Part shown: positions 34,771 through 43,474 of the stretch, piece after piece
Position numbering within the stretch: the first letter of the stretch is position 1
How the letters are laid out: each line of letters opens with the position of its first letter
NCBI RefSeq assembly: GCF_004310685.1
Contig: NZ_SISG01000001.1
Coordinates: forward strand, 806,001-870,000
Source of the DNA: Glaciihabitans arcticus
Lineage (GTDB): Bacteria; Actinomycetota; Actinomycetes; Actinomycetales; Microbacteriaceae
Length of the DNA: 64,000 nucleotides
Direction of reading: 5' to 3'
The notes under the pieces: model-generated
The model's database searches: none
What the model saw: the letters and a program-made list of their open reading frames with translations, nothing else
Told to the model about the DNA's origin: nothing
Position numbers and translations under genes: made by a program

Positions 34771-34941
34771 TCAGTATTGGTCGGCCTCGAGATCGAGGTC
34801 GATAAATCTCTCGCCGATCTCGCGCGACTCGCGCTCGCTGAAGTTGTGAACACGCACTATCTCGACCCGCCGCAGGGGTACGTACAACACGTTGCCTTGC
34901 GCCCCCGGCCGAATTGTTTTGAGAGTCTTCGTAGAGACCAT
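34771..34941 (-). CDS. conserved-looking 56-residue protein, unknown function
   Basis: An ATG at 34941 opens a 56-residue frame beginning MVSTKTLKTIRPG and ending FIDLDLEADQY. Basic N-terminal half, acidic C-terminal half (FSERESREIGERF), no Cys and no hydrophobic stretch. AGGGGGG stands about seven bases before the ATG. Third-position G/C is high, as in its neighbours. The stop lies one base beyond the convergent PAC2 gene. I do not recognise a family. Confidence 0.7.
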   Translation of the reverse strand: MVSTKTLKTIRPGAQGNVLYVPLRRVEIVRVHNFSERESREIGERFIDLDLEADQY

Positions 34942-35103
34942 GTCAGCACCCCCCTGGTGCGGCCCGCACAGAGTATCGGTTGGGCCTAGTTACAAGACCG
35001 AATGTACGCCGCCCATCTCGACTGATACACAGCCAGCGCGCCGGTTAATCGTCCGGTGTTCGAAAAACGAACATACGTGCGCGTTCTCAATGAATGGATG
35101 CGC

Positions 35104-35949
35104 TCACAGCGGGTCGAGCACGCCCGTCGAGAGCAGCACGAGCAACGCACCGCCGAGCACCACGCGATAGATCACGAACGGCAGGAACGAGTGCTTCGAG
35201 ATATAGCGCAGCAGGAAGGCGATGACGGCGAAGCCGACGAAGAACGCCACGACAGTAGCGACGATCGTCTCGGGGTAGCCGTACGCGCCGCCCGGTTCGC
35301 TGAAGCTCTTGGCGAGCTTGTACAGCCCGCTGCCGAAGACCGCGGGGATGGCGAGGAGGAAGCCGTAGCGGGCGGCGGCCGGGCGGTCGTAGCCGAGCGC
35401 GCGTCCCATCGTGAGCGTGGCGCCGGAGCGCGAGACGCCCGGTATCAGGGCGAGCATCTGCGCGATGCCGATCAGCACACCGTCGCGATAGGTCATCGAC
35501 TCGAGCGGCCGCACCTTCTTGCCGAGCAGGTCGGCGAGTCCGAGGATGATGCCGAAGACGATGAGCACAACGGCGGTGATCCACAACGACCGCAGGGTCG
35601 TGTCGATCGCGTCCTGGGCGAGGTAACCCACGATCACGATAGGGATGGTGCCGATGATGATGAGCCAACCCAGGCGCACATCGGGGTCATCCTTCGAGAT
35701 GCCGTCGGAGTGCGCGCCCCCGCGGGAGCGGAACGAGGCGAACCACTTGCCGATGATGCGGGCGATGTCCTTGCGGAAGTAGATGATGACGGCGAGCTCG
35801 GTGCCGAGCTGGCTGATCGCGGTGAAGGTCGCGCCCGGATCCTTGCCCATGACCTGGCCGATGATCAGCAGGTGGGCGCTCGAGGAGATGGGCAGGAACT
35901 CGGTCAGGCCCTGGACCAGGCCGAGGATGATCGCCTCGATGAAACTCAT
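35104..35949 (-). CDS. uppP: undecaprenyl-diphosphatase
   Basis: 281 residues, about eight helices. ILGLVQGLTEFLPISSSAH and IPGVSRSGATLTMGRALG are the two BacA/UppP active-site motifs. Recycles undecaprenyl diphosphate to the monophosphate for peptidoglycan synthesis. GGAGG lies about 11 bases before the ATG; follows the M20 gene by 19 bases. Confidence 0.96.
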   Translation of the reverse strand: MSFIEAIILGLVQGLTEFLPISSSAHLLIIGQVMGKDPGATFTAISQLGTELAVIIYFRKDIARIIGKWFASFRSRGGAHSDGISKDDPDVRLGWLIIIGTIPIVIVGYLAQDAIDTTLRSLWITAVVLIVFGIILGLADLLGKKVRPLESMTYRDGVLIGIAQMLALIPGVSRSGATLTMGRALGYDRPAAARYGFLLAIPAVFGSGLYKLAKSFSEPGGAYGYPETIVATVVAFFVGFAVIAFLLRYISKHSFLPFVIYRVVLGGALLVLLSTGVLDPL

Positions 35950-35968
35950 GGGATGCGCGCCTCCGGTG

Positions 35969-37273
35969 TCAGTAGTTCAGCAGGAGGTCACCCAAAACCT
36001 GCCTGCCAAAGACTAGTGCGTCGAGTGGAACGCGTTCGTCGACACCGTGGAACATGCCGGGAAAGTCGAGCTCGGCGGGCAGCTTGAGCGGCGCGAAACC
36101 GTAGCCGGCGATGCCGAGCTTGCTGAGGGACTTGTTGTCGGTGCCGCCACTCAGTAGGTACGGCAGCACGGGGGCTCCGGGATCGGCCGTCTTCAGGGCT
36201 CCGACCATGGCGTCGACGAGCCCGCCCGAGAAGGGGTTCTCGAGCCCGACGTCGCGCGTCATGACCACGACCTCGATGTCGGGGCCGACGATCTGCTGTA
36301 TTTCGGCGAGAACGGCATCCTCTTCGCCCGGAAGCGGACGGATGTCGATCAGGGCCTCTGCCATGTCCGGAATGACGTTGTGCTTGTAGCCGGCCTTGAG
36401 AAGCGTCGGGTTCGAGGTGGTGCGCAGCGTCGCCTGGATGAACCCGGCAGCGTTGCCGGTCGCGAGCACGATCTCGTCAGGCGTCATGCGCTGCGGGTCG
36501 ACCTCGAGGATGCGGGCGAGCTCCGCCACGAGCTGCTCGGTGGTATCGGTCAGGCGCAGCGGCCACTCCCGGCGGCCGACCTTCGCGACGGCCTCGGCGA
36601 GCTTGGTGATCGCATTGTCGTGGATGATGCGGCTCCCGTGGGCCGCCGTGCCGCGTGCCACGAGCTTGATCCAAACCAGGGCCTTCTCCCCCGTCTGGAG
36701 GAGATACGCGCGCTCGCCGCCGAGCGTGACCGAGTAGCCGCCGACCTCGCTGATCGCCTCGGTGGCCCCGGCGAATAGCTCGGGGTGGTTGTCGACGAGG
36801 TGGTGGGCGCCGCGCACTCCCCCCGCTTCCTCATCGGCGAAGAACGCGATGACGAGGTCGCGGGAGGGCTGCTTGCCGGCGCCGAGGATGTCCTGGAGCG
36901 CGGTGATCATCATCGCGTCCATGTTCTTCATGTCGACCGCGCCGCGTCCCCACAGCATGCCGTCCTTGATGACACCGCCGAACGGGTCGACACTCCAGTT
37001 TGCCGCGTCGGCTGGGACCACATCGGTGTGGCCGTGCACCACGAGGGCGGGTTTGCTCGAGTCCGAGCCTTCAACGCGGGCCACGACGCTCGTGCGGCCC
37101 GGGTCTGAATCGAAGTACTGCGGGGCGAGCCCGAGGCCCTCGAGCAGCGAGCCCAGGTACTCGGCGGCTTCCGTCTCGCCGTTCGACCTGCCCTCGCCGA
37201 AGTTCGAGGTATCGAACCGGATGAGCTGCTGGGCGATGCGCGCTGTGTCTTCGAGGGGGATGTCGGGGCTCAT
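35969..37273 (-). CDS. M20 family metallopeptidase
   Basis: 434 residues. HGHTDVVPADAANW, WGRGAVDMKN and FFADEEAGG supply the metal ligands and catalytic Glu; a dimerisation domain is inserted in the middle. Related to ArgE/DapE/carboxypeptidase; likely a peptidase or acyl-amino-acid hydrolase of the cytoplasm. TAGCGT (minus strand, 37285..37280) ends six bases before the ATG, so leaderless. uppP follows in the same direction. Confidence 0.92.
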   Translation of the reverse strand: MSPDIPLEDTARIAQQLIRFDTSNFGEGRSNGETEAAEYLGSLLEGLGLAPQYFDSDPGRTSVVARVEGSDSSKPALVVHGHTDVVPADAANWSVDPFGGVIKDGMLWGRGAVDMKNMDAMMITALQDILGAGKQPSRDLVIAFFADEEAGGVRGAHHLVDNHPELFAGATEAISEVGGYSVTLGGERAYLLQTGEKALVWIKLVARGTAAHGSRIIHDNAITKLAEAVAKVGRREWPLRLTDTTEQLVAELARILEVDPQRMTPDEIVLATGNAAGFIQATLRTTSNPTLLKAGYKHNVIPDMAEALIDIRPLPGEEDAVLAEIQQIVGPDIEVVVMTRDVGLENPFSGGLVDAMVGALKTADPGAPVLPYLLSGGTDNKSLSKLGIAGYGFAPLKLPAELDFPGMFHGVDERVPLDALVFGRQVLGDLLLNY

Positions 37274-37316
37274 GCGTCCACGCTACCCCGCCGTTTCAGC
37301 CCGGAAGCCGGGTGCG

Positions 37317-37346
37317 TTAATCGGGGGTCATTTGGCGTGCTATTCT
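37317..37346 (+). promoter_or_regulatory. candidate tRNA-Leu promoter
   Basis: TTAATC (37317-37322), an 18-base gap and TATTCT (37341-37346) lie about 35 bases before the tRNA. The -35 is weak, the -10 fair. Confidence 0.4.
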
Positions 37347-37380
37347 CGTACCTCGGTGGTTCTGAAAAGAACAACCATGC

Positions 37381-37464
37381 GCGCGGATGGCGGAAATGGC
37401 AGACGCGCTAGCTTGAGGTGCTAGTGCCCTAACGGGCGTGGGGGTTCAAGTCCCCCTTCGCGCA
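37381..37464 (+). tRNA. tRNA-Leu (anticodon GAG)
   Basis: 84 bases. Acceptor arms GCGCGGA and TTCGCGC pair fully (one G-U). Anticodon stem CTAGC / GCTAG encloses TTGAGGT, giving GAG at the anticodon. A long variable arm (TGCCCTAACGGGCG) marks the Leu/Ser class, and the T stem GGGGG / CCCCC holds TTCAAGT. The discriminator is A. The 3' CCA is not encoded. Confidence 0.97.
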
Positions 37465-37543
37465 CAGGAAGTCTCCCGGGAAACCGGGATGTGCATCCGA
37501 AATGCTGTTGAGACAGTGAATTCTGTTCTGCGGAACGGAATGG

Positions 37544-37576
37544 CCCCCGGTGAGAGATCACCGGGGGTTTCCGTCT
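37544..37576 (+). terminator. rho-independent-like terminator after tRNA-Leu
   Basis: Ten-base perfect stem CCCCCGGTGA / TCACCGGGGG (37544-37553, 37558-37567) with a GAGA loop, followed by TTTCCGTCTTT. A smaller six-base hairpin with a GAAA loop precedes it at 37474-37489. It ends the tRNA transcript and lies next to the end of the convergent EEP gene. Confidence 0.75.
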
Positions 37577-38320
37577 TTAACCGGCTGATGCGGTCGGTTC
37601 GACCGTGACGCTCGCGGTCACCAGGATCGGCAGGTGGTCGGACTTTCCGCGCGGCAGGGTCGAGACCTTGTCGATCGTGATGCCGACCGAGGTCGCGAAG
37701 TCGAAGTGGCCCTTGAAGATCTTGTAACGCGTGTAGGTCGGCTGGTCGCTGAGGGTGAGCAGGTATCCGGACTTCGACATGTGCTCGGTCAGGTTGTCCT
37801 TGAACAGGGGGTAGTTGAAGTCGCCGACCATGATGCTCGGCAGCCCCTCCCCGAGCCCGCGAAGCGCCTCGTGAGCCGCGCGGATCTGGTTGCGACGCAG
37901 TGAGTTGGACGCCGTGAGCGGCGCCGCGTGGAACGAGGCCACCACGATCTCTTTGCCGCTGTCGGCGTCGAACATGCGGGTCGCGATGACACGTTCGTGC
38001 GCCGGCGTGAGCACGCGGTCGTGCAGCGACTTCTTCAGCGCGAATGTCTTCGTCTCGTGCGCGGTGAAGCGCGTGGAGCGGTAGTAGATGGCAAGGCCCA
38101 GGCGGTTGAGCTTGGTCGCGTCGGCGAGCCTCAACTCCCCGATCTGAGGCGGCAGGTCCTCGGTATCGCACTCCTGCAGGCAGAGGATGTCGAGGTCGTG
38201 GTCGCTCACGAGGGCGACCAGTTCGGAACTCGCGTGGTTCTTGCGCAGGTTGTAGCTGGCGATTCGGATGGTGTCCACCGCTGTCGTGTGTACGGGGTGG
38301 GTCTCTAAGGCGTCGGTCAC
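37577..38320 (-). CDS. endonuclease/exonuclease/phosphatase-family hydrolase
   Basis: 247 residues. IASYNLRKN, LCLQECD, IMVGDFNYP, ITIDKV and KSDHLPILV are the ordered EEP motifs (Asn, Glu, Asp-Asn, Asp, Asp-His). No signal peptide. Substrate could be a nucleic acid or phospho-lipid; not resolvable. GTG start with TAATCT eight bases upstream. Confidence 0.9.
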   Translation of the reverse strand: MTDALETHPVHTTAVDTIRIASYNLRKNHASSELVALVSDHDLDILCLQECDTEDLPPQIGELRLADATKLNRLGLAIYYRSTRFTAHETKTFALKKSLHDRVLTPAHERVIATRMFDADSGKEIVVASFHAAPLTASNSLRRNQIRAAHEALRGLGEGLPSIMVGDFNYPLFKDNLTEHMSKSGYLLTLSDQPTYTRYKIFKGHFDFATSVGITIDKVSTLPRGKSDHLPILVTASVTVEPTASAG

Positions 38321-38455
38321 AGGAGGAGATTACGCCTCGAATGTGTCAGGAAGCCAAACGGCGGCCGCGAATCCTGTGCGTTTGACCCCTCTTAGGGGAG
38401 TCGCGCGCCCCCGGGAGTGGGGCGGTAAACTGAGGCTCACGTCCGTGGGGGGCGT

Positions 38456-40009
38456 ATGAGTGGGGGAAATACCGTGTCGACAATTGGGGACGTCTCAACG
38501 ATCCCGGCAGGCTGGTACCCGGACCCGCAGGACGGCAGCCGTTCTCGCTGGTGGGACGGGTCGCGATGGACCGCGTCGGTTTCCGATCCGCAGCCCCCCG
38601 CACCGGCACCTACGACCTTCGTCGAACCGCAGCAGACCGCACCGCAGCAGTACGTGCAGCAGCCGTTCACGCCCGCCGTACCCGTCGCCGCCGGATCGGG
38701 CCTCGCCCTGACCCGCCGCCAGCTGCGTGCGCAGTCCGAGCAGCTTGCGCTCGGTGCATCCAGTGCACAACCGGCCGACACGGGCGTCATCGCCCGCAGC
38801 GCGCACGCCGCCGAGCCCATGCCGCAGGTGCCCGCACCCGCCGAACTGGTCGCGACCCCCGTCGTCGAAGCGCCGGTCGAGCCGACTCCCGTTGACACGA
38901 CTGCAGCGGATGCCGCGGCCGCCGCCCTCGTCGCAGCAGCCATTGCCAGCCCCGAGCCCGTCGCGGCTCCCGCGGAGTCCGTGCCCTTCGATTGGTCGCC
39001 GAACGCGGTTATGCCCGCCCGAGTAGAAGCGCCGGCGCCCGTCGCCGAGTTCGTCGCACCCGTCGCCGCAGTAGTGCCCGAGCCGGTCGCGGCTCCCGTC
39101 GCACCGGTCGCGGCCCCCGTCGTAACCCCGGCCGTCAGCACCGCCGTGGCCACCGTGGGCGACACCGTTCCCGCCGAACCGCTCAGCAACTACGCCGCGC
39201 TTGCCGCACTCTTCGGTTCGGTCGACCACCAGAGCCCCGAGCCGCAGTGGGAGAACGACAAGTCGAAGACCGCTGTCGCGCAGTTCGACTACGCCGCGAG
39301 CTTCGCGCAGGAGGACTCGCCGTTCGGCTTCGCGGCTCCCGCCCAGATCGAGCCGCCGACGGAGAAGCGCTCCACGCTCTCCGCCAACACCGGCGCGATC
39401 TGGATCTTCGTGATCATGCCCGTGCTCCAGATCGGCATGGCCTGGCTCGCATTCGACTACCTCGGTCTCGCGGCCGGCGGGTTGACCCTGCTCGGTTTCC
39501 TGGCCGTCGAGGTGCTGCTTTACGTCGTCCTCGCCGGAATCGACGGCAAGTCCCTCAAGAGCCTTGGCCACCCCAAGGTGCCCAGTATGTTGTGGGCCAT
39601 TGTGCCGCTGTTGTACCTGATCATGCGCGTGGTGCGAACCGGCCGACGCTCGGTCGGTCCGCTTCTCATCTGGCTCCTCACTCAGGTCGCGATCGTCGCT
39701 CTCGCATTGCTGCTTGCGATGCCGATCATTCTCGCGCTGATGGGATCCTCCCCCATGGCAGTCGACGCGCCCGTCGTTCCGGATGCGCCGACCATGACGC
39801 AGGTTGAGTACAACGCCCTCCTCACTCCCGAGGGTGCTACGGCTCACGTGGCTTCCTACCTCGCCGACGAACCCGTCCCTCACACCGACGTCAGCTGTGC
39901 GGCATTCACGGTGCTCGAGCCAGCTTCGATGACCCTGTGCTCATTCACGGTCGACGACACCATCCTCGAGGGCGAGTTCCCCATAGGGAACGTCACCGTC
40001 GTTCCCTGA
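38456..40009 (+). CDS. DUF2510 membrane protein with Ala/Pro-rich linker
   Basis: 517 residues. DUF2510 (IPAGWYPDPQDGSRSRWWDG) at about 15-40, a long Ala/Pro/Val linker to about 270, four helices (about 315-430), then a short extracellular end with two cysteines (DVSCAAF, MTLCSF). DUF2510 is common in actinobacterial membrane proteins and has no known function. TAAACT at 38426-38431 and a GGGGGG before the ATG give a normal leader. Confidence 0.85.
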   Translation: MSGGNTVSTIGDVSTIPAGWYPDPQDGSRSRWWDGSRWTASVSDPQPPAPAPTTFVEPQQTAPQQYVQQPFTPAVPVAAGSGLALTRRQLRAQSEQLALGASSAQPADTGVIARSAHAAEPMPQVPAPAELVATPVVEAPVEPTPVDTTAADAAAAALVAAAIASPEPVAAPAESVPFDWSPNAVMPARVEAPAPVAEFVAPVAAVVPEPVAAPVAPVAAPVVTPAVSTAVATVGDTVPAEPLSNYAALAALFGSVDHQSPEPQWENDKSKTAVAQFDYAASFAQEDSPFGFAAPAQIEPPTEKRSTLSANTGAIWIFVIMPVLQIGMAWLAFDYLGLAAGGLTLLGFLAVEVLLYVVLAGIDGKSLKSLGHPKVPSMLWAIVPLLYLIMRVVRTGRRSVGPLLIWLLTQVAIVALALLLAMPIILALMGSSPMAVDAPVVPDAPTMTQVEYNALLTPEGATAHVASYLADEPVPHTDVSCAAFTVLEPASMTLCSFTVDDTILEGEFPIGNVTVVP

Positions 40010-40039
40010 TCTCCGTTACCCGAAAACGGCTCCCGGACT

Positions 40040-40079
40040 CACCACGCGGTAGCGCACCCCACGCCGCTGCCGCGTGGTG
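40040..40079. repeat. hairpin downstream of the DUF2510 gene
   Basis: Perfect ten-base arms CACCACGCGG (40040-40049) and its complement (40070-40079) with a 20-base loop. No T-run follows on either strand, so it may be a stabilising or weak terminator structure at the end of the preceding gene. Confidence 0.45.
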
Positions 40080-40199
40080 ACCCCCACCCTGCGTGGATAA
40101 CGTTCCGATAACCGAGTTGCGCTCAGCACGTGGTCGCCCGCTAAGGTAGCAAGTCCGTGCCGTCCGGCACGCCCCGCTGACACTCGAAAGGAACAGCTC

Positions 40200-40274
40200 G
40201 TGCGTAAACACCTCAAGCAGCTGTCGCGCTATGAGCGCACCTTCGAGCCACTCGTGTACCCACGGAGCATCTAG
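40200..40274 (+). CDS. 24-residue leader ORF upstream of rtcB
   Basis: GTG 40200 to TAG 40272-40274 encodes MRKHLKQLSRYERTFEPLVY plus four residues (24 in all). AAAGGA at 40187-40192 stands seven bases upstream, a good ribosome binding site. A seven-base hairpin begins three bases after the stop, and a terminator-like hairpin follows. The order tiny ORF, hairpins, enzyme gene suggests translation-coupled control. No match to known leader peptides comes to mind. Confidence 0.5.
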   Translation: MRKHLKQLSRYERTFEPLVYPRSI

Positions 40275-40276
40275 AC

Positions 40277-40330
40277 ACGACACACAGTGTCGTCTGCCCC
40301 GTGCCCGTCGAGGTCCGGGGCTATTTTTAT
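40277..40330 (+). terminator. leader hairpins with terminator-like end before rtcB
   Basis: First hairpin: ACGACAC / GTGTCGT (40277-40283, 40287-40293) with loop ACA. Second: GCCCCG / CGGGGC (40296-40301, 40316-40321) followed by TATTTTTAT. The second looks like an intrinsic terminator about 100 bases before rtcB, so it may act as an attenuator. A second GCCCCG at 40171-40176 could compete for the same 3' arm. Confidence 0.5.
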
Positions 40331-40431
40331 GCCCGCGAGCTGCAGCCCGCACCCGGACGCCCCTCCGACCGACCCCACCTGATCAGTGCGGGAACGTCAT
40401 CCAGCACCATCTGAAACAGAATCGAAAGGCA

Positions 40432-41604
40432 ATGGAAAAGATCTCAGAACGCCTCATCAGCTGGGCGAGCATCCTCGAGCCGAACACGCTCGAGCAGGCC
40501 CGCACAGCAACGACGATGCCGTTCATCTACCCGCACCTGGCCCTGATGCCCGATGCCCACCTCGGGCGCGGCGCAACGGTCGGGTCCGTCATCCCGACGC
40601 TCGAGGCGATCATGCCTGCAGCCGTCGGAGTCGACATCGGCTGCGGCATGATCGCCGTGCGCACGCAGTTCACCACAGACGACCTCGCCTCAGCGGGTTC
40701 GCTCAGGGCACTGCGTGAGCAGATCGAGCGCGCCATACCGCTGTCGGCCGGTGGCTATAACCGCAGCATCGTGGCAACCGCGGAACCGCGAGTCGCCGAA
40801 CTCACCGCCATGGCCGAGGCCATCGGTCTCGAGCCCGGCGATCACGCGTCGAAGTGGGCGACCCAGCTCGGCTCGCTCGGCAGCGGAAATCACTTCATCG
40901 AGGTCAGCCTCGACGAGGAGGGCGCCGTATGGCTGTTCCTGCACTCGGGCAGCAGGGGTGTGGGCAACCGCATCGCGGGTCACCACATCGGTGTCGCGCA
41001 GAAGCTGATGGAGAAGTACTTCATCAGCCTGCCCGATCGGGACCTCGCCTACCTGGTCGAGGGAACCGTGGAGTTCGAGCGGTACATCGCCGACCTGCGC
41101 TGGGCACAGCACTTCGCCCTGCTCAACCGGGAGGAGATGATGGACCGCGTGATCCGGCAGGTCTCCGACCACTTCGGCGAAGCGGTCATCGAGAGCGAGC
41201 GGATCAACTGTCACCACAACTTCACCGAAGAGGAGACCCACTTCGGCAAGAGGGTGTGGCTCTCCCGCAAGGGAGCGATCTCGGCGAAGCTCGGGCAGCC
41301 CGGCCTCATCCCGGGTTCGATGGGCACGGCGTCGTACGTGGTGAGCGGTCTCGGCAACAAGGTCGCGCTCGAGTCGTCACCGCACGGTGCCGGGCGGCAG
41401 TTCTCACGGACGGCCGCGCGCAAGCAGTTCACCCACGAACAGCTTCGGGAGGCGATGGTCGGCATCGAGTACCGCGACACGGCGGCGTTCATCGACGAGA
41501 TCCCCCAGGCGTACAAGGACATCGACCAGGTCATGGCTGACGCCACCGACCTCGTCGAGATCCGGCACACCCTACGCCAGGTGCTCAACGTGAAGGGCGA
41601 CTAA
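40432..41604 (+). CDS. rtcB: RNA-splicing ligase RtcB
   Basis: 390 residues from ATG 40432, with GAAAGG eight bases before it. VGVDIGCGMIAV, SGNHFIEV, SGSRGVGN and NCHHNF carry the Mn and guanylation residues of RtcB. Joins RNA 2',3'-cyclic phosphate or 3'-phosphate ends to 5'-OH ends, repairing cleaved tRNA or rRNA. An in-frame extension to 40231 is rejected because it would translate through the terminator-like hairpin. No archease or rtcA beside it. Confidence 0.95.
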   Translation: MEKISERLISWASILEPNTLEQARTATTMPFIYPHLALMPDAHLGRGATVGSVIPTLEAIMPAAVGVDIGCGMIAVRTQFTTDDLASAGSLRALREQIERAIPLSAGGYNRSIVATAEPRVAELTAMAEAIGLEPGDHASKWATQLGSLGSGNHFIEVSLDEEGAVWLFLHSGSRGVGNRIAGHHIGVAQKLMEKYFISLPDRDLAYLVEGTVEFERYIADLRWAQHFALLNREEMMDRVIRQVSDHFGEAVIESERINCHHNFTEEETHFGKRVWLSRKGAISAKLGQPGLIPGSMGTASYVVSGLGNKVALESSPHGAGRQFSRTAARKQFTHEQLREAMVGIEYRDTAAFIDEIPQAYKDIDQVMADATDLVEIRHTLRQVLNVKGD

Positions 41605-41681
41605 ACCCTGCTGGCTTGGCGGCCGCTGGGAGGTGCGTTCGCACCCCGGCGGCCGCCCTGTCCGCGGTCTAGGCTCGGAGA

Positions 41682-42545
41682 ATGACCGATCTCCCCGCCC
41701 AGTCCTCCGGCACCTTCACGATCGGCGGCGACCTCACGGTCAACCGCCTCGGCTACGGCACGATGCAGCTGCCCGGCCCCGGAGTGTGGGGTCCGTCCAA
41801 GGATCACGACGGAGCCATCCGCGTGCTGCGTCGCGCGATCGAGCTCGGCGTGAACTTCATCGACACGGCCGACTCATACGGCCCCTTCATCGCCGATCAC
41901 CTGCTGCGCGAGGCGCTGCACCCCTACACCGACGATCTCGTGATCGCCACCAAGGTCGGCTTCACCCGCCAGGGACCGAATCAGTGGACGCCCGTCGGCA
42001 GGCCCGAGTACCTGCGCCAGCAGGTCGAGCTGAACCTGCGCCACCTCGGACTCGAGCGCATCGACCTGCTGCAGCTGCACCGCATCGACGGTGCGGTGCC
42101 GCTCGCCGACCAGCTCGGTGAGCTCGTCGCCCTGCAGAAGGAAGGCAAGATTCGCCACCTCGGCCTCAGCGAGGTCAGCGTCGAGCAGTTGCAGGCCGCC
42201 CAGGAGTTCGCAACCATCGTCTCGGTGCAGAACCTCTTCAACTTCGGCAACCGCCAGTCCGAGGCGCTGCTCGACCACGTCGAGGCAGAGGGCATCGCCT
42301 TCATCCCGTGGTTCCCGCTCAACACCGGCAAGCTCACCGGATCCCGGTCGCCGCTGGTCGAGCTGGCCGGTACCCACGGTGTCTCCCCCGCGCAGCTCGC
42401 TCTCGCCTGGCTCCTCAAGCGCTCGCCCGTGATGCTGCCGATCCCTGGCACGTCGAGCGTCGAGCACCTCGAAGACAATGTGGCCGGTGCGTCCGTGCAG
42501 CTTTCCGACGAGGAGTTCGCCACCCTGGACGCCGCGCATGTCTAA
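41682..42545 (+). CDS. aldo/keto reductase
   Basis: 287 residues, TIM barrel. The catalytic set is D64 and Y66 (DTADSYG), K91 (IATKVGF) and His in LLQLHRID; IPGTSSVEHLEDN is the NADPH-binding end. Substrate unknown. TAGGCT at 41670-41675 ends six bases before the ATG, so probably leaderless. Its stop overlaps the next gene by eight bases. Confidence 0.93.
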   Translation: MTDLPAQSSGTFTIGGDLTVNRLGYGTMQLPGPGVWGPSKDHDGAIRVLRRAIELGVNFIDTADSYGPFIADHLLREALHPYTDDLVIATKVGFTRQGPNQWTPVGRPEYLRQQVELNLRHLGLERIDLLQLHRIDGAVPLADQLGELVALQKEGKIRHLGLSEVSVEQLQAAQEFATIVSVQNLFNFGNRQSEALLDHVEAEGIAFIPWFPLNTGKLTGSRSPLVELAGTHGVSPAQLALAWLLKRSPVMLPIPGTSSVEHLEDNVAGASVQLSDEEFATLDAAHV

Positions 42546-42822
42546 AGAGATGCTTCATGAACCGGATGCCCAGCGCTACGTCCTTCGCATTGACAACCAG
42601 ATAGCGGCCGTCGCCGACTACCGCGTCAACGGCTCCGGCATATCGTTCAACCACACCTACACCGCCCCGCCCCTGCGCGGTCACGGCTACGCGGCGGACA
42701 TCGTCGAGTTTGCGATGAACGACGTCGAAGCGACGTCGGACCGCCACGTCGTTCCGATGTGCTGGTACGTCGCCGAATGGTTCGACAAGCACCCCGAGCG
42801 CGCCGGTCTGCTGACGCGCTGA
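42538..42822 (+). CDS. small GNAT-type N-acetyltransferase (YjdJ-like)
   Basis: 94 residues from ATG 42538. YTAPPLRGHGYAADIVEFAM is the acetyl-CoA loop of the short GNAT subfamily, and VPMCWYVAEWFDKHPE the usual ending. Overlaps the aldo/keto reductase gene, so cotranslated. Acceptor unknown. Confidence 0.88.
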   Translation: MSKEMLHEPDAQRYVLRIDNQIAAVADYRVNGSGISFNHTYTAPPLRGHGYAADIVEFAMNDVEATSDRHVVPMCWYVAEWFDKHPERAGLLTR

Positions 42823-42844
42823 GTCGTGCGGTTACTGTGAGACA

Positions 42845-43474
42845 GTGACCGACAGCCCGATCGACCCGCCGGTCGCCTCCCGGCGCCGTCGTGTGCCGTG
42901 GTGGGTGTGGACTCTGATCGCCATCGCCGCTGTCGTCGGGCTGGTGGCTGCCATCGGCGGGTTTCGGGATGTGCCGATCACCGCGCTCCCCCGCGTCGAA
43001 CTCGGCGAGGCTCATATCGGCTCCGAGGTGCGCACCGTCGTATCCCGCGCCTACCTGAGCGATACGCAGCCGACCACCGGCCGCGAGGCGGATGCGGGCT
43101 CGGTGTACCTCGTGGTGGAGGCCTCCGCCGAGAACGTCGGCACAACCCCGAGCCTTCTCGACAGCGACCTCATCCGCGTGTTCGCGGGCGACGAGATCTC
43201 ACCCGTCGACGAACCCTCCAACGTGATCGAACTGCGCTCGGGCGACGTGTCCGAGTTCCTGCAGCCCGGGGTCGCCGTCGACCTGGCCTGGATCTGGCCG
43301 GTCGACGCGGGCAGCCTCGACGTAGGCGACGACGTGTTCGTCGGTATCTTCGATCAGTTCGCGGTCTACGACCACCCCATCTGGGGAGACGACTCGTTCG
43401 GACGACCGACACCGGTGGCCCGCGTGATCACGAGTGTCGCGAGCTACGAGCAGCTCGAGGGGGCGGCGCCGTGA
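42845..43474 (+). CDS. anchored extracytoplasmic protein A of a three-gene operon
   Basis: 209 residues from GTG. Basic N-terminus, one helix (about 18-40), then a beta-rich outer domain (YLVVEASAENVG strand resembles DUF4352-type folds) with no Cys. No firm family. TACTGT at 42833-42838 ends six bases before the GTG; CTGACG lies 16 bases further up. Overlaps the next gene (GTGA). Probably acts at the cell surface with its two downstream partners. Confidence 0.8.
   Translation: MTDSPIDPPVASRRRRVPWWVWTLIAIAAVVGLVAAIGGFRDVPITALPRVELGEAHIGSEVRTVVSRAYLSDTQPTTGREADAGSVYLVVEASAENVGTTPSLLDSDLIRVFAGDEISPVDEPSNVIELRSGDVSEFLQPGVAVDLAWIWPVDAGSLDVGDDVFVGIFDQFAVYDHPIWGDDSFGRPTPVARVITSVASYEQLEGAAP

Noticed and set aside
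38700-39200. Tandem repeat in the DUF2510 protein
   Set aside because: The Ala/Pro/Val run is a low-complexity linker without a fixed repeat unit.
40231-40431. 67-residue N-terminal extension of RtcB
   Set aside because: It would translate through the tiny ORF in another frame and the terminator-like hairpin; the ATG at 40432 has GAAAGG and matches the usual RtcB start.
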